A program made the translations under genes and the position numbers. A stretch of 64,000 bases of DNA from Dasyornis broadbenti. Its lineage: Eukaryota > Chordata > Aves > Passeriformes > Dasyornithidae. The DNA is taken from contig VZRN01004713.1 in assembly GCA_013397935.1 (NCBI GenBank), positions 372,551-436,550 on the forward strand, written 5' to 3'. Below, piece by piece: positions 11,169 to 23,282 of the stretch; position 1 is the stretch's first letter; the number at the start of each line of letters is the position of its first letter. The notes below the pieces were generated by a model. It saw only the letters and a program-made list of their open reading frames with translations, was not told the origin of the DNA and searched no databases.

Positions 11169-14100
11169 TCCAAGCTCCTGGCAGTGCCTTCATCTGCTCT
11201 CCCAGGTGCTGACCTTCACAACTGTTCCAGATGCCTTTTCTTCACTTACTCATAAATCACTTCCCATTCTTTTATCAGGTTGTTTTTTTTTTTTTTTCCC
11301 CCTCTTCTCCTTTTTGCCGAGTGCAGGGCTTTATTTCCCAGCTGTCAGCACTTCTTTGAAGGGTACCAATGTCACTGAAATGCTGCCAGGTGGGGAGAGA
11401 ACTTTCTTATCACCTCCTGATCTCTTCATAGAAGGATCTCTCCACACAGATTTATCTCCACGAGCTAATATCTCTCCTCTCAGGTTCTTCCTTTAGGAGA
11501 AACTCAGCAATTCTTGTTGTATTGTGGCCTGCAGAACTTTGGTTTTATATTTGGATTCTGCAGTTCTTGTTCTTCATGAAGGAGAGGCAGTGGTTAGGAA
11601 AGACCAGGGTGGTGAAATAGGATGGAAAAGGGTTTGTCCATGGGGATGTTCCATGCAGGAATCTGCACTCTGAGTGGACCAGAGCTGGGGAACTCTCTCC
11701 CCGCAACTCTCCAATTTTCCCACCGAAATTCGTGACAGCATGATGTGATTTCTTCTTTTCTCTCTGTAAAGAATATTTCCCCAGTCTCCCAGGACTGGGC
11801 TGCATTCCTGCTCGGTCAGGTCCTTAAGCAAACTGACTTTTCCATGTTTCTCCACATTCCCTTCCAAATCCTTGTAGCCACACTGAAAGGAAAAGAAAGG
11901 AATTCTGTAAATACCCTTCACCGAGTTGGATTTTCCTTTTGATCCCTTCCGTCTCAGGCTGTAAATTGGACACTGGGAATGTGCAACATGCAGTGCAGTT
12001 AAGGAAGAACACAGTTGATTAAAAGCCACGACAAAGCTCTGTCTTTTGGGTAGACCCAGCAAATGAGCACCTGGAACCAGGAGCACGGAGCAATCCTGTG
12101 TTCCAGCCCAGCCAGCATTTCCCTTGGAAACGTTCTTGGACAGAACCTCGCCTGCAGGGAGGATGAAAAGCTCGAAGGGTACAGATCTGCTGCTGGCTAA
12201 ATGCAGAACTAGGAGGGCTCTTCCTCAAAGCTGGCAAGGCTCCTCCTGGGAAGTGCTGGGATATTTGGGTTTAGTGGCAAAAGAAGCAAAGCTGGGAAAA
12301 ATCCTTCGTGGACTGCTCGGGGAGATGTGTGAGGAGTGCAGAGATAACACTGCGGGATTATTCACACAGAACTCGGCCCATTCTGGGCAATCCTGGGCCA
12401 CTTTTTTTGGGGGGGGTGTAGTGTCAGTGCCATGGGAATGTGGTGGGAAGGAGCAGGACTGTTCCTGTTGAGGAGAATTGGTGTTAAATCAAGTTTGTCC
12501 TGCTTCTGTGTGGGAAAACAGCTTGGCCAAGGAGCGTTTTTGGAACGAAATGTGGCCGCGGGGCTTTCCCTGGTGTTTTATCCATTTTATCAGGTCACAT
12601 TCCTGGCTTCCCACGTCCCTTCCTCTCCCAAACCACCTGCATTTTAAGAATTGTTGCGGTTTTAATCATTTGTCACCCATTCTTTCAACCTTCCATCAAC
12701 ATTTTTTCAATTTGATGTGTCCAGGCTCTGTTTCCCAAGGTCCCAGCCCCGTCTCCACGTGTTTGTAGGATGTTGACGTGAGTGGGATGTGAAAATCTGC
12801 GCCAGGCTGGATTCTGGACCAGGAATCTTCACGGCTTGAATGTTATTCCAACTTTTATCCTGGCAGCTTCCACTCAAAGCGTGTGTTTTGCCCATCAGGA
12901 CGCGATAATTCCATTTTCAAGTGCAGAATTCACAAACATCCTGTCCCCTCGCGTGGCACCGCCCCTTCCAAAAATGCTTCTTCAAATAACCCTGAAAGGG
13001 ACGCGTCAAAGAGGGACCTTGTCAAAATGTCTCCCCCCCTCCACTAAAATAAACCTGCAAACAAAGCCCTGGATAGGATGTTGGAATTAACAATATTTGG
13101 TCTTGCTTCCTTGGAAAAGGATCTGTGAACTTCAGGGGTTGTTATCTGTTTATAAAGCATTTTCTCCCTCAGTGGTTTAATTTGATTTATGGGCTGTAGG
13201 TAAGGCAGGCTGGCTTTCCCTTCAGTTCTACATCTACAAACGTGCAGGGGTGAAAAATTAATTAAATTATGCTGCCCGTGGTGATTACACTCCCTGGAAT
13301 GGGACAGCACCAGGGATGGGATGTTCCAATCACTTTATTTAGAAATTATCTCCCAGTGATGCCCAGAATTTATCGTTTTCTGTGCAGGGCAATGAGATTT
13401 CCCCCTCTGTTTACTGAGGTTTAGGAATAGGTCAGACACTCCGTTCTGCTCTGTAGCTTCCTTCAATTTCCCTTCAACTTCCAAGCCTTTTTCACTCCCG
13501 GCCGCTCCATTTTTCACCAGGAAACCTCCGCGCCTGGGATTCCAGTGCTTCGTGTCCTTGGTTTTGTCTCCCTGTGACCTGATTGAGCTCTTTAATTCTG
13601 CAGAACGAGGCAGAGGAGCCGTGAAGCTCCAAGTTCTACCCTGCCTCATCGAATGGTGCCACCCAGCCTTCAGGCAGGCCAAAATACGCTATTTTTAAAC
13701 CCAAGATAATGCTTTGAAGTATTTATTCCAGTCAGAAAAGGCCCTGGGATCAGCACAAACCATATTTTATTTATGCCGGAGGTACAAAATGGAGGGTTTT
13801 TTTGTTTTTTTTTTTTTTCTCAGAGATTGTGCCTTGAAGAGATTTAGGCCTGGAAGCGGGAATACTTTGATTTTTTTTTTTTTTCCCTGCTTAGCCATTC
13901 CTTGACAAAGTGGCTTTTTAGGTTCTCTGTTGGTTCGTTGCAAAGGGATAATTGGTGCCACAAATTCCCCGCTGAGGTGAATTATTCTGTGGCTTTAATT
14001 TTATTCATTTTCTGTGTGACTAATTTGATTAATTAATCCATTAATGCAGATTTCAGCTGGTCAGGTTTCCAGCTGTCAGCACATCTGGTGGATTTCCACT

Positions 14101-14984
14101 GGTGGAAACTGGGGAAGAAACCTCTCTCCTTCCCTCTCCCAGTGCCCCACAAAGCAGAGGCTCCAGGGTTTGCATCCATTGGTTTTCATCCTGGGATTTC
14201 TGGAGTTGTTCATGACAAAAAAAAAGGATGGAAATATTGAGGGAAAGCTTTTGCTTCCCTTCTTTTTGGTTGCAACGTTTGGTATTTTATTAAAAACTCA
14301 AAATCTGCCATCTTTTTCTTTATGCGAAGCACCTCGAATGGAAAGGGACACAATCAAACACCAAAGGTGGGATTGATCCCGAATTCCCTGCAGCATTTCC
14401 AGCTCACGGCATTTTCTAGATGAACACTCAGACAAATTGCATGGAAATGATTTTATTAGATGCATTGCAAAGCTAAAAACGTTTTAGTCCTTGTAGAAAG
14501 GAACAAGCTGCAGGTTATTCTGGCAATATTTGGTAAGAGAAAAACCAGATTTTTCTTGTAATTGCTTTCACTCTGAAGACCCATGATGCTAAATCACTGA
14601 GGGATGTTGTTTGAGTGGGTTTCTAGCTTGGTTTCTAAGAGAAAATCAGATTATTTCTTGGCCACCTACCTGTGGGAACATTTTAACAGCTTTTATGCCT
14701 GACCCTGTAGTTAGATATTTTATTTTACATAATTCCTGCAGCACGGGGAAAGGCCAAGAGCTGCCACCAAGAGAAAACCACAGGAATCAGCAGGAAAAAA
14801 GCGTTTTCTCTCCAGCGCTTCCTGCTGATGCGTATAAAGTACAATTTTAAAAGACTTTAAGGAGTTTTATTCCACCTCAGTCGCGTTCCCTGAACGCGGC
14901 ACTCGTGGAGTGCTCGGAGTTTGGTTTTGGGCTCAGCTGAGTTTCTCTGTTCTGTTTGTTCTCCGCTTATTTAATACATTCAAG

Positions 14985-15075
14985 AGCCACAGAGCCATTT
15001 AGGTTGGAAAAGACCTCGAAGTCCATCAAGAGCAACCCCATTTAGCAGCTCACAAAGCCCCAGAATCGACCAAAT
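14985..15075 (-). mobile_element. CR1 LINE fragment, minus orientation
   Basis: The plus strand reads the reverse of a CR1 3' end: CAGAGCCATTTAGGTTGGAA, AAGACCTCGAAGTCCATC, then AGCAACCCC. It is a short, diverged piece. Confidence 0.75.
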
Positions 15076-15232
15076 GCGCTTCAATATCCAAAATTCACGG
15101 TGCGGAAACAGCACCGTGAGAACACGAGGTCGGGCAGCGGAGCTTGGGCTTTTTGTGGGAAGTTGAGCCCTTGAGTTCAGGGTTTTTCAGGAGAATAAAA
15201 AGGGATGCTGTAGGAAAGGATGCCAAACCCCT

Positions 15233-15263
15233 GGGACGGGGGGGGAGGAATGGGAGTGGGAAA
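15233..15263 (+). other. Potential G-quadruplex motif in intron 1
   Basis: The tract contains an uninterrupted run of eight G flanked by further GGG runs (GGGACGGGGGGGG, then GGGAGTGGG). It fits the four-run G-quadruplex pattern on the PPM1L sense strand. No function is shown. Confidence 0.45.
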
Positions 15264-18200
15264 GGCCAAGGGCAAAAGCACAGCGATGAGAAGTAAAAAT
15301 AGCAGGATAAAGATCATTCTGATACCAGAAAATAGCCTGTAGCAACTCGTGTGCATGTGAAACTTGACCAGGGACCAAAATAACCGTCATGGAAAAGAAA
15401 TCCAGGATGTTTCCCCTCCAGAACATCCTGGTGTGTATGGAAGTGAGGAGGCACCTCCTTGTGAAAGAGCCTGTTAGCCACAAAATCAAGATAAACTCAA
15501 TTTTATTTCTCAGTTTGATTGCTGGGATTAAATGTTTCATTTTTCAGGTAGTTTAACCTGCAGTTCTTTAAAAAGATAAAATCTCCTAATTGCATCTAAT
15601 GAAAACATTCATTACAGAACTTTTTATTTGGATTCTTTCACCCCATGATTTCTGCCTGATTTCCAGGCAGCAGAGTTTATTGGAGAACTTTAGAAAACCG
15701 GATTGGAATATTATTTTAAGTGTCAGGAAACATCAGGCGTTTGATCGCGATTCCCCGCCACCATTGCTCTTGCAAATTTGATTTCCCACTGCGCTAAAAT
15801 CCGCTTTATGAAAACACCGCATCCACGTGCGGGAAAGAGGGAGTTTATGGGCTCAGAAATGGAGATCAGGAGCTCGGAAATAGCCCTGATTCCATCTTCC
15901 TGGGCTTTTTGCTCGTGTGTTTTGTCCTGGTGGAGCCTCTCGGGTGGGAAATGCAATGAAATATTTCCCTAACGCAGCATTTTTGCCTCCACACGAGCGT
16001 TTGGTTTCGCTCATCCCATTCATTCGCTGCCAGATTTTCTTCCTGGGATATTTTTGGGTGGATACAGGAGTATCAGTAGCTCCTTAAGGTGAGGCTCGCT
16101 CTCAGTGTTTACTTTGCAGGGGATTTTCTCCTCCCTGTAATGGGATGGAACAGAAATAGCCAAGATTCAATCCCAAGGCCAAGCAAGGCAAAGTAATCGG
16201 GTTTGGAGCGGCTGAGCTGGCAAAAGCTCCCGGGCAGGGATCGGCTCCGGGCTCTTCCAGGGGCTTTGCAGCTGGAAAAGCCACCTGGAACTCTGAGTTC
16301 CTTCCTGAGTCCAGCTTAGTGCTCTTATCAGCCCTCATCCCAATCCAAGAGGCTTTTCTCCAAGGGCAGGGAGCGACGGGCTCTGCGCGGGGACTTCATT
16401 CCTGTCAGGGCCCCGAGCGCTGCCAGGAGCTGGGATTTGCCAGCGGGAGCCTCCCAGGAGCTGCCAGCGATGCTGGAGCAGCTGCAGTGCCTCCTCAGCC
16501 GCGATTTTCCTTCTCCCTGGGAGAATGGGAGTGGGTTTTTAGGGAACTGGAGGCCTGTGCATGGATTTGGACATTCCAGAAGGCACCGCCGGGGCTGAGG
16601 CTCTGAAGGGAGGGTGTCCGTGTTCAGCACTTCGAGCACCTCTCCCTTCTTGTGGCCTCTGAACGAAGCTCTCCTTAAAGGTGTCTCCCGAAATTCCCTT
16701 CACAAGGGAATTTTCCCTTCCCTTTTATCCCATTTCCTTCCTCCAAGGACTTTCTCCCTGAGCAGTGCCGTGATTTGGCTGCGCCACCGCGTTGGCTCCA
16801 AAGTTTCTCGCTCTTCCGCTCACCAGGTTTTTTCCCCCCTCAGCATTTCCTGCTGGTATTTCATTTGTCTCTATTTAGATGAGTTTCTGTCACACCCACA
16901 AGATTCCCAAATCCTGCTTTTACCCTTTTTTTCCCCTCAGTGTTGGCAGCGTTTCCTTGAACTTTACGATTCTCTCAGATGTTGTTTTCTCCTTCCCTGT
17001 TTGTGTCCGGTCGTCAGGAAACAAAACCCACTTTTTTGGGGGTGGAAAGCTGTGATTCCACAGTTTCCTGCCCGGAATGATTTTCTCACATTTTCATCCC
17101 GATCCGTCGAGACGCTCCAAGCTGTTGGATTTTTCCATTCTGCTCTTCTCCTTTGGTTTCACCACAGTTCATCCCTTTCGTGTCGGCTGCTCCGAGTGTT
17201 GCTGGAAAAGCTGGGAATAAATGTGGGTGCCAGGAGCTGGGACGGGGGAATGTTTTGTGTGGGTGGATTTAAAAGCAGCTGCACCTGCAGAGGATGTGCT
17301 GGAGGTTGAGCCATGGTTTGGTAATCAGGTGTAGTAAACAGAGATAACACCTTGGATAATCCTGGGATTCTCTGGGATAAGAGGATGAGAGGAGGGCTTG
17401 GAGAGGAGATGGAGAGCGATGCTCCCACTGCTGCATCCTGCGCCGCTGTGGGGATGTCCCCAGAGCTGCCTGGCGGGGATTGGAGGCCGCAAAGCTCTGG
17501 AGAGTCGGGATTGGGAAGTCGTCAGCTGATTCCGGGAGCGGGACTCGGCCACGATCCTGTTAGGAAAATCTCTGGGAAATGACATAAAGATAACAGGTGA
17601 AGTGGGAATAGTTCTGTGGAAATGATCCAGGTGGAATTATGAGCAGGAGGGGAAAAAAATCCCCTCAGAGTTCATCCATCCTCGGGTGGGGAACACCGAA
17701 GGGAGGGCACAGCACCGAGGTGAGGGACAGAACATTCCATCATCCCAAGAGACCACCTGCCACAGACTTTGGGGGAAAATATTAACGAATTTGGGAAATA
17801 AGAAATCAAAACGTGAGTGACAGCAAAGCATTGATTCGCTACCAGCCCTTTTTGCTGAGAAAATGAACTTGGATCTCCCCGGCTTCCAGCTCTGCACCTC
17901 AGAGAGCTGGCGCGGGAAAACCTGAGGGGTTCGTTCCCGGGAGGAAGGTGTTCCAGTGGGATTTGGGAAGGGAAGGCTGCGAGGGGAGCAGTTTCTCAGC
18001 CCTGTTGGTGTGGTTCACAGGGAAAAGGGTCCGAGTGCCTGGGATCAGAGGGTTGGAGCGGCATTCCAGGACACTGCCAGCACTTGTTCCCCACCCCAGG
18101 ACGAAACCCAGCCAGCCCCTGGAATATCTTGGGTTTCCCCGAATTTCAAATCCGTTTTTCTTCACCAGCATCAGCTCAGGTTTGCAGAAATTCCTGTCTC

Positions 18201-18736
18201 AACTCCTGCAAGTGGAAGGTTGAATATTTTCGGGAGCGTTGCCAAAATATTAAGCTGTGCTGCGTAAGTTGCTTCGCTTCACGCTCCCGATAAAAGGTAT
18301 TTGCTTTTTGTTGTCTCAAGGCTTGCCATGAAATCTGAAAACTCCAGGCTGTGTCCCTTTAATATACAAACACTCCAAGCAATACAAAAGCCTTAAAATC
18401 AAAGCTGTGCTGTTATCTCCTCAGAGCAGGAGCTTTTTCAAGGAGCCTCTATTGCAGCAGCAGAATCACTTCCAGCTGCCGCTTTGAAGTTTTTACGGTG
18501 TGCTCTCATGGCCCTTTAATCCGTGCTGGGGCTGCTCTTAAAAACAGGAGGAAATCGCAAAGTGAAGCGGCGGAGGGAGAGAAACTGCTTGGACGTGGAA
18601 TCGGCCTCGCTTGGTGGAGGGGCTGGGGCTGTCCCGGGGCGAGGGAACCTGGGCAGGGCTGTCCCTGGGAGCAGGATGGTGCTGGGGCGGCCCTGGTGGG
18701 GTGAAGTGAAGATGGAAAACAGGTAAAATATAAGCA

Positions 18737-18775
18737 AAAAAAAAAAATAGATAATAATAATAGATAAAAGATACA
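18737..18775. repeat. A-rich and AATAG-type low-complexity tract
   Basis: A run of twelve A is followed by ATAGATAATAATAATAGATA. It is simple sequence in PPM1L intron 1. Confidence 0.8.
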
Positions 18776-21700
18776 AAACTTGCAAAATTACGACTACGGC
18801 ACTCTCTCATGGCACCCAGAGCGTCTGTGGCGCAGGGCTCGGCTCGGGGCAGGCACTGCTCATTCCCCTCTGTAAATCCTGGAGTTACTTTTCCCCCTCA
18901 GCTGAAGAATTCCCTGCTCAGCTCTCATTCTCCATCCATTCCACGATGCATAGAGCTGAGGATCTACTGGACCTTCTGCCCCGTAAATAAGTGCAATTAA
19001 CAGCCCGTGTGCTAACGAGCTAGAGAACCAAAATGACCATGTACCGTCTTATTTCATGAAACGGTGTTTCAGGAAAATGCCCTTTAAATGGTCACTTGTA
19101 TTTCCCTGGCACTGACTCCCTGAGGCTGGGAAAGAATTCCGAGACTGTGGAGTGCAACCTGTGCCCGCTCCCCACCCTGTCACCAGCCCAGAGCACTGAG
19201 TGCCGCATCCAGCTGTTCTTGGAACACGATTTGTTTCATCTTTCCTTTTTCTGACCATCGCTCTTCATTCACTCTTTTCCCTTTCTTATCTCCCTTCTTT
19301 TCCCCTCCATCGGCCTCCTTCCTCCTTGTTTTCCCATCTCTTTGAATTTGGTGTGATTCAGCTGCTCCTGACCTCCAGGGATGCGAACAAAAACACCTCC
19401 AAAGCCTTCCCTGCTCCCCACGTGCCTTTGGGCTCGATAACCAGAGAAGTGTCGGTCACGCAGGCGGGAGAAATTCTTGTTTTATTCTTTGCCACGAACA
19501 TCTTCAGAGGGAAGAGGGAATGACGTCCAGGCATCGGTGTTTGTCTTACCTGGAGCCTGATTTATGCCTCTCCTTCTCTCAAGGGTACAGCTCTCGGTGT
19601 CTGTGTAGTGAAATGGCTCTAGAAAAAATGGCCAGGCTTTGGGAACTATTTATGGATTGGAATTGGCTGCTTTGCTCTTTAATGAAGTCCCTGTCTTTGA
19701 GGCTGTGCCATTTAATTAAGTGCTTTATATAATTACTCTCTGACATCAATTCTGTCCACTCGGGGAGCTTTGTCTTCTCCTCCTGAAGGAGGTGTTTTAT
19801 TTCACAGCAGTTTCTGGGTCCTTCGGCTCGGGAGGAGAAGCTGCAGATGATTCCAAGGCGGTCACTGTGCAGCAGGGTGGGCTGAGCTCACCTTTTTCTC
19901 CTCACTGATGTCCCTAAAATTCCTGCGGTTCCTCCTGTTTTTAGGGAAAATTGCTGTGGCCCAGGCTACAACCACAGCATCTCTTCCTTCTGAGCCTCCG
20001 CGTCGTCACCTCCTGGACTTGCTAACTCAGAGGGAAGATTTCCTTCTCCGGAAAACCCTTCTAAAAAATTGTTTTCCCCTTTTGTTCTTGTTTTCTACAC
20101 CCCTCAGATATTCTGTGGATTCTCAAATTGCAGGTACAACAACCAGCCAGGGTTTCCCATGAACAATTCCCTAATAACCTCACCACAATCAGTCATAATT
20201 ACCCCACTATTTTCACGTCCTGGGATTCCAGGAGCCTTTTTAAGCACCAGGTTGTGCCACAATCTTACGTTTCAGCTGCTTATCACCCACATGATCACAG
20301 AAATCTCTTTTCCTGGCAGCCTGGTGCTCCAGGAGCACACGGAGAGGAGACAAAAGTTTGCTTTATTCCGGATTAGTTTTACAGGGACCGGGAATGCGGC
20401 GCTTTCCTGGCTGGCTCCAGCTCTTTCTTTGGGTCAATAATTGGCCTTTTCAAAGCCAAAGGGGGGAGAGGATCTCAGAAAATCTCCGTCATTACATTGA
20501 ACCAGAGCTCGTTGAAGCTCGGAGTTGTTCCCCTCACAGGTTTTCATTTCTGAAGGAAAATGTCACCAGGCCCCTGTGGCGAATCCAAGGATTCCAGCTT
20601 TCCCCTGGTAACTCTTTGTGGGCAGGGTTTGTCCCGGCTCTGGAAGGGACAAACTGGGCCAAGTCCCAGCTGCGTCTCCATTCCTGGATCCCTCTCCGGA
20701 GCTGCTGGGATGAGCCCCGAGGCTCCTGAGCTCCTCTCTCCCACCCTGCAAGGTTTTCTCTCAATCCTGTCTCCTTCTCCTCCCAGCTTTGGCTGTAACA
20801 CCAGGCCAGTTATCCATGGGATTTCTTAAAGCAGAATTCTTTAAGGTCACGCTTCCATGGGAGCTTAAGGATTGTTTCCAGTATTAGGTTTATCCCATTT
20901 CGGAAAAGCCGTGTCAGGACAGGGCTTGGCTCCAGGGGACAACATCTGGCCCCAGCTCCTGCTCCAGGAGCTTCCCTGCTCCTCTCAGGGGGACTGACGG
21001 CTGAGGAGGGCAAAATGAGGATATTTTATCCACTGACACCCTGCTGGCATTTGAACACTCCTGTGTGTTTTCTACTCGCTGAGCTCTGGAGTTGAGCTGG
21101 ATGAAAGTGCAGGAATATTCCATCTGGGAATGCCAGGAAGAGCGGGAGCCAGGTTTGTGACCAGATGGTTGAGCACTGGTGAAATTCTGAGCAGGTGAAA
21201 ACAGAGATTGTTTCTTTTTTTTTTTGGCCTCCTGTGTAACTCCCCCAGACTGAATCTTCCCCGTTCTTGATTTCTGCTTGGCACAAAGTGAAGTCTCTAA
21301 ATCAGGAGAGGCCATTTAGACGAAAATATTCCCCTCCTCTCCCTCGGTGCTTGGAGCGAGAGAACAATGGCAAAGAAAGATGAATGCTCCTTGCTATTTA
21401 ATTGAGTCTAATGGGCTATAAATACATTTTTTCCCTCAACTACAGGAGCAGAATGAAAGACTTCTGGTAAAACTGGTTTTTCACTTAAAAAAACCCTGCT
21501 CTTTTGGAAGAGCTGCTGCATGGAGACACCTGTGGAAATCCCCTGGAGTCGTTTCAGGGCATTTTAATTCCTAATAAAAGCTTTCAGTTCCGTTTTTCAG
21601 GGGCTGCACTGATGCGGGGTTGCAGTCACTGGGTCTGAAACGGCATTGAGAGTTGAGTCGTTTTGCAAACCTCCTTATTTCTTTGACCTTCAACGTTGAA

Positions 21701-23192
21701 CTTGATGAGCTCTGTAAAACGCAAAATGCAGCATTTTGTCGTATTAGAAACGGCTCCCGAAATGAGCAGCTCAGCACCTGGGTAAATCCAGGGAGTTTGT
21801 GACCGTTTTTAGGGTTTATTTTGGGGGGTTCTTGCTCGTTCTCTCACTCCTGCTTGTTCATCCCCAATTTAAAAAAAAAAAAAAAATGTTTATCCCAGTA
21901 AAAAAACGATCCCTCTTTGCTTAGGTTTGGAATAAGGGATTTGAGGAAATGTTTCAGTTCATCCTGGAGGGGCGAAACGTTGCCTTCAAATGCGCTCCCT
22001 GCTCTGGAGCTCCGCATATTCCGTAAATTCATTACAAACCTTCATGTTTAGTAAATAAATTGGTAATTTGGGACCTGGGTTTTTCCTGCATTCTGAACTG
22101 GCAACGGCCACATCTTTTCAGGCACTTTAAAACCCCATTTTTAACAGACCTTCATTTCCTATTCAGCTCATCCCTGTTCGTAGTTACGACCAATTAGCAT
22201 AAAAATCAGGTGAGATCTTGACATCCCTGGGTTTTTTTAGTAATTCCATCACCCATCCTTTGCTCTGTGCCGCGAACTCAACGGCGCCCGTCGGTGAGTT
22301 CGGATGTCAGCGCCGTGCGCCAAACGTCGATGTCCTCGCCCCGCGGCCGTGGGGGGTGTTTGTGGGAATTACTGCTGCTCCTCCGTGTCCGGGCGTCTTC
22401 CAGGGCTGATGGAATCCATCACCCTCACAGCAGCTCCAGGGAGCAGCTCCAGCTCCGTGTTTGTCAGAACTGACAGGAGCGGTATCAAACAACTGCTCTG
22501 GGCCTCGTCTTCACTTTAATTTCCACCCCTAATCTTCATTTTTTTTCTCCTAAAAAGGATCTGGATAATAATTGACTTTCTAATTAAGGTTCAGAGTTTG
22601 TGCCTGCAGTTGAAGTGCTGATGCTTTTCCTTTTACTCCAGGAATAATTCCTTAACTCTCATTATTCCCAATATTCTGAATTTTGGGGGGTGTCAGAACA
22701 ACTTGAATAAATATCCTGGGTGGAGTAACCCAGCCCAGGCGGGATTTGATTTTTCCATGGATGGTGACTCCTCAGCCTCTCCACACCCCCTCCACACCCC
22801 CTCCACACCACCAGGAAAAAGAAACTTTTCTTCAGTTTTCCATGGAATTTCCTGCGTTTCAGTTTGTCCCCATTCAGGATAATCATAAACAGAAATTACT
22901 GAGTTGCTGTGTTCCCATGGAAAATTGTCCTGCCCCTTGCAGGGATGCGACTTCTCCAGTCTTTGGTGGAATTACTGATCAATAACCGATAAATCCGGAG
23001 GAGCTGCACTCATTTCCTGGGGGAGCAGATGGAAATCGCCCTGCAATCCATGAGACCAAGCGCAGCTCTGGGTGTCTGACGCTGCACAGGGCTGATCCTG
23101 AAGGAAAATTTAGGGATTCCGGGAGCTGTCCGTGAGATCCCGGGGCCGTGGTGAGCCCAAAACGTACATCATTAATGAAAGGAAGGAGGTGG

Positions 23193-23282
23193 GTTTGGTG
23201 TTAATGGATATTTTTGGTGTTAATTAATCATTTGGGTGTTAATTAAGAGTTTTGGTGTTAATAATTTGGGTGCTGATAATTC
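23193..23282. repeat. Imperfect tandem TTGGTGTTAAT repeat
   Basis: The motif TTGG(G)TGTTAAT begins near 23195, 23214, 23232 and 23252, with a variant (TTGGGTGCTGATAAT) near 23266, giving steps of 14-20 bp. The copies carry TAATTAA cores. It lies in PPM1L intron 1. Confidence 0.7.

Noticed and set aside
10696..11193. 165-codon minus-strand Gly-Glu-Arg-rich frame
   Set aside because: Produced by the 15-bp homopyrimidine array; no homology or gene context.
16614..17309. 231-codon plus-strand frame
   Set aside because: Ser/Phe/Leu-rich with no recognisable domain; it lies inside PPM1L intron 1 and looks like chance in C/T-rich sequence.
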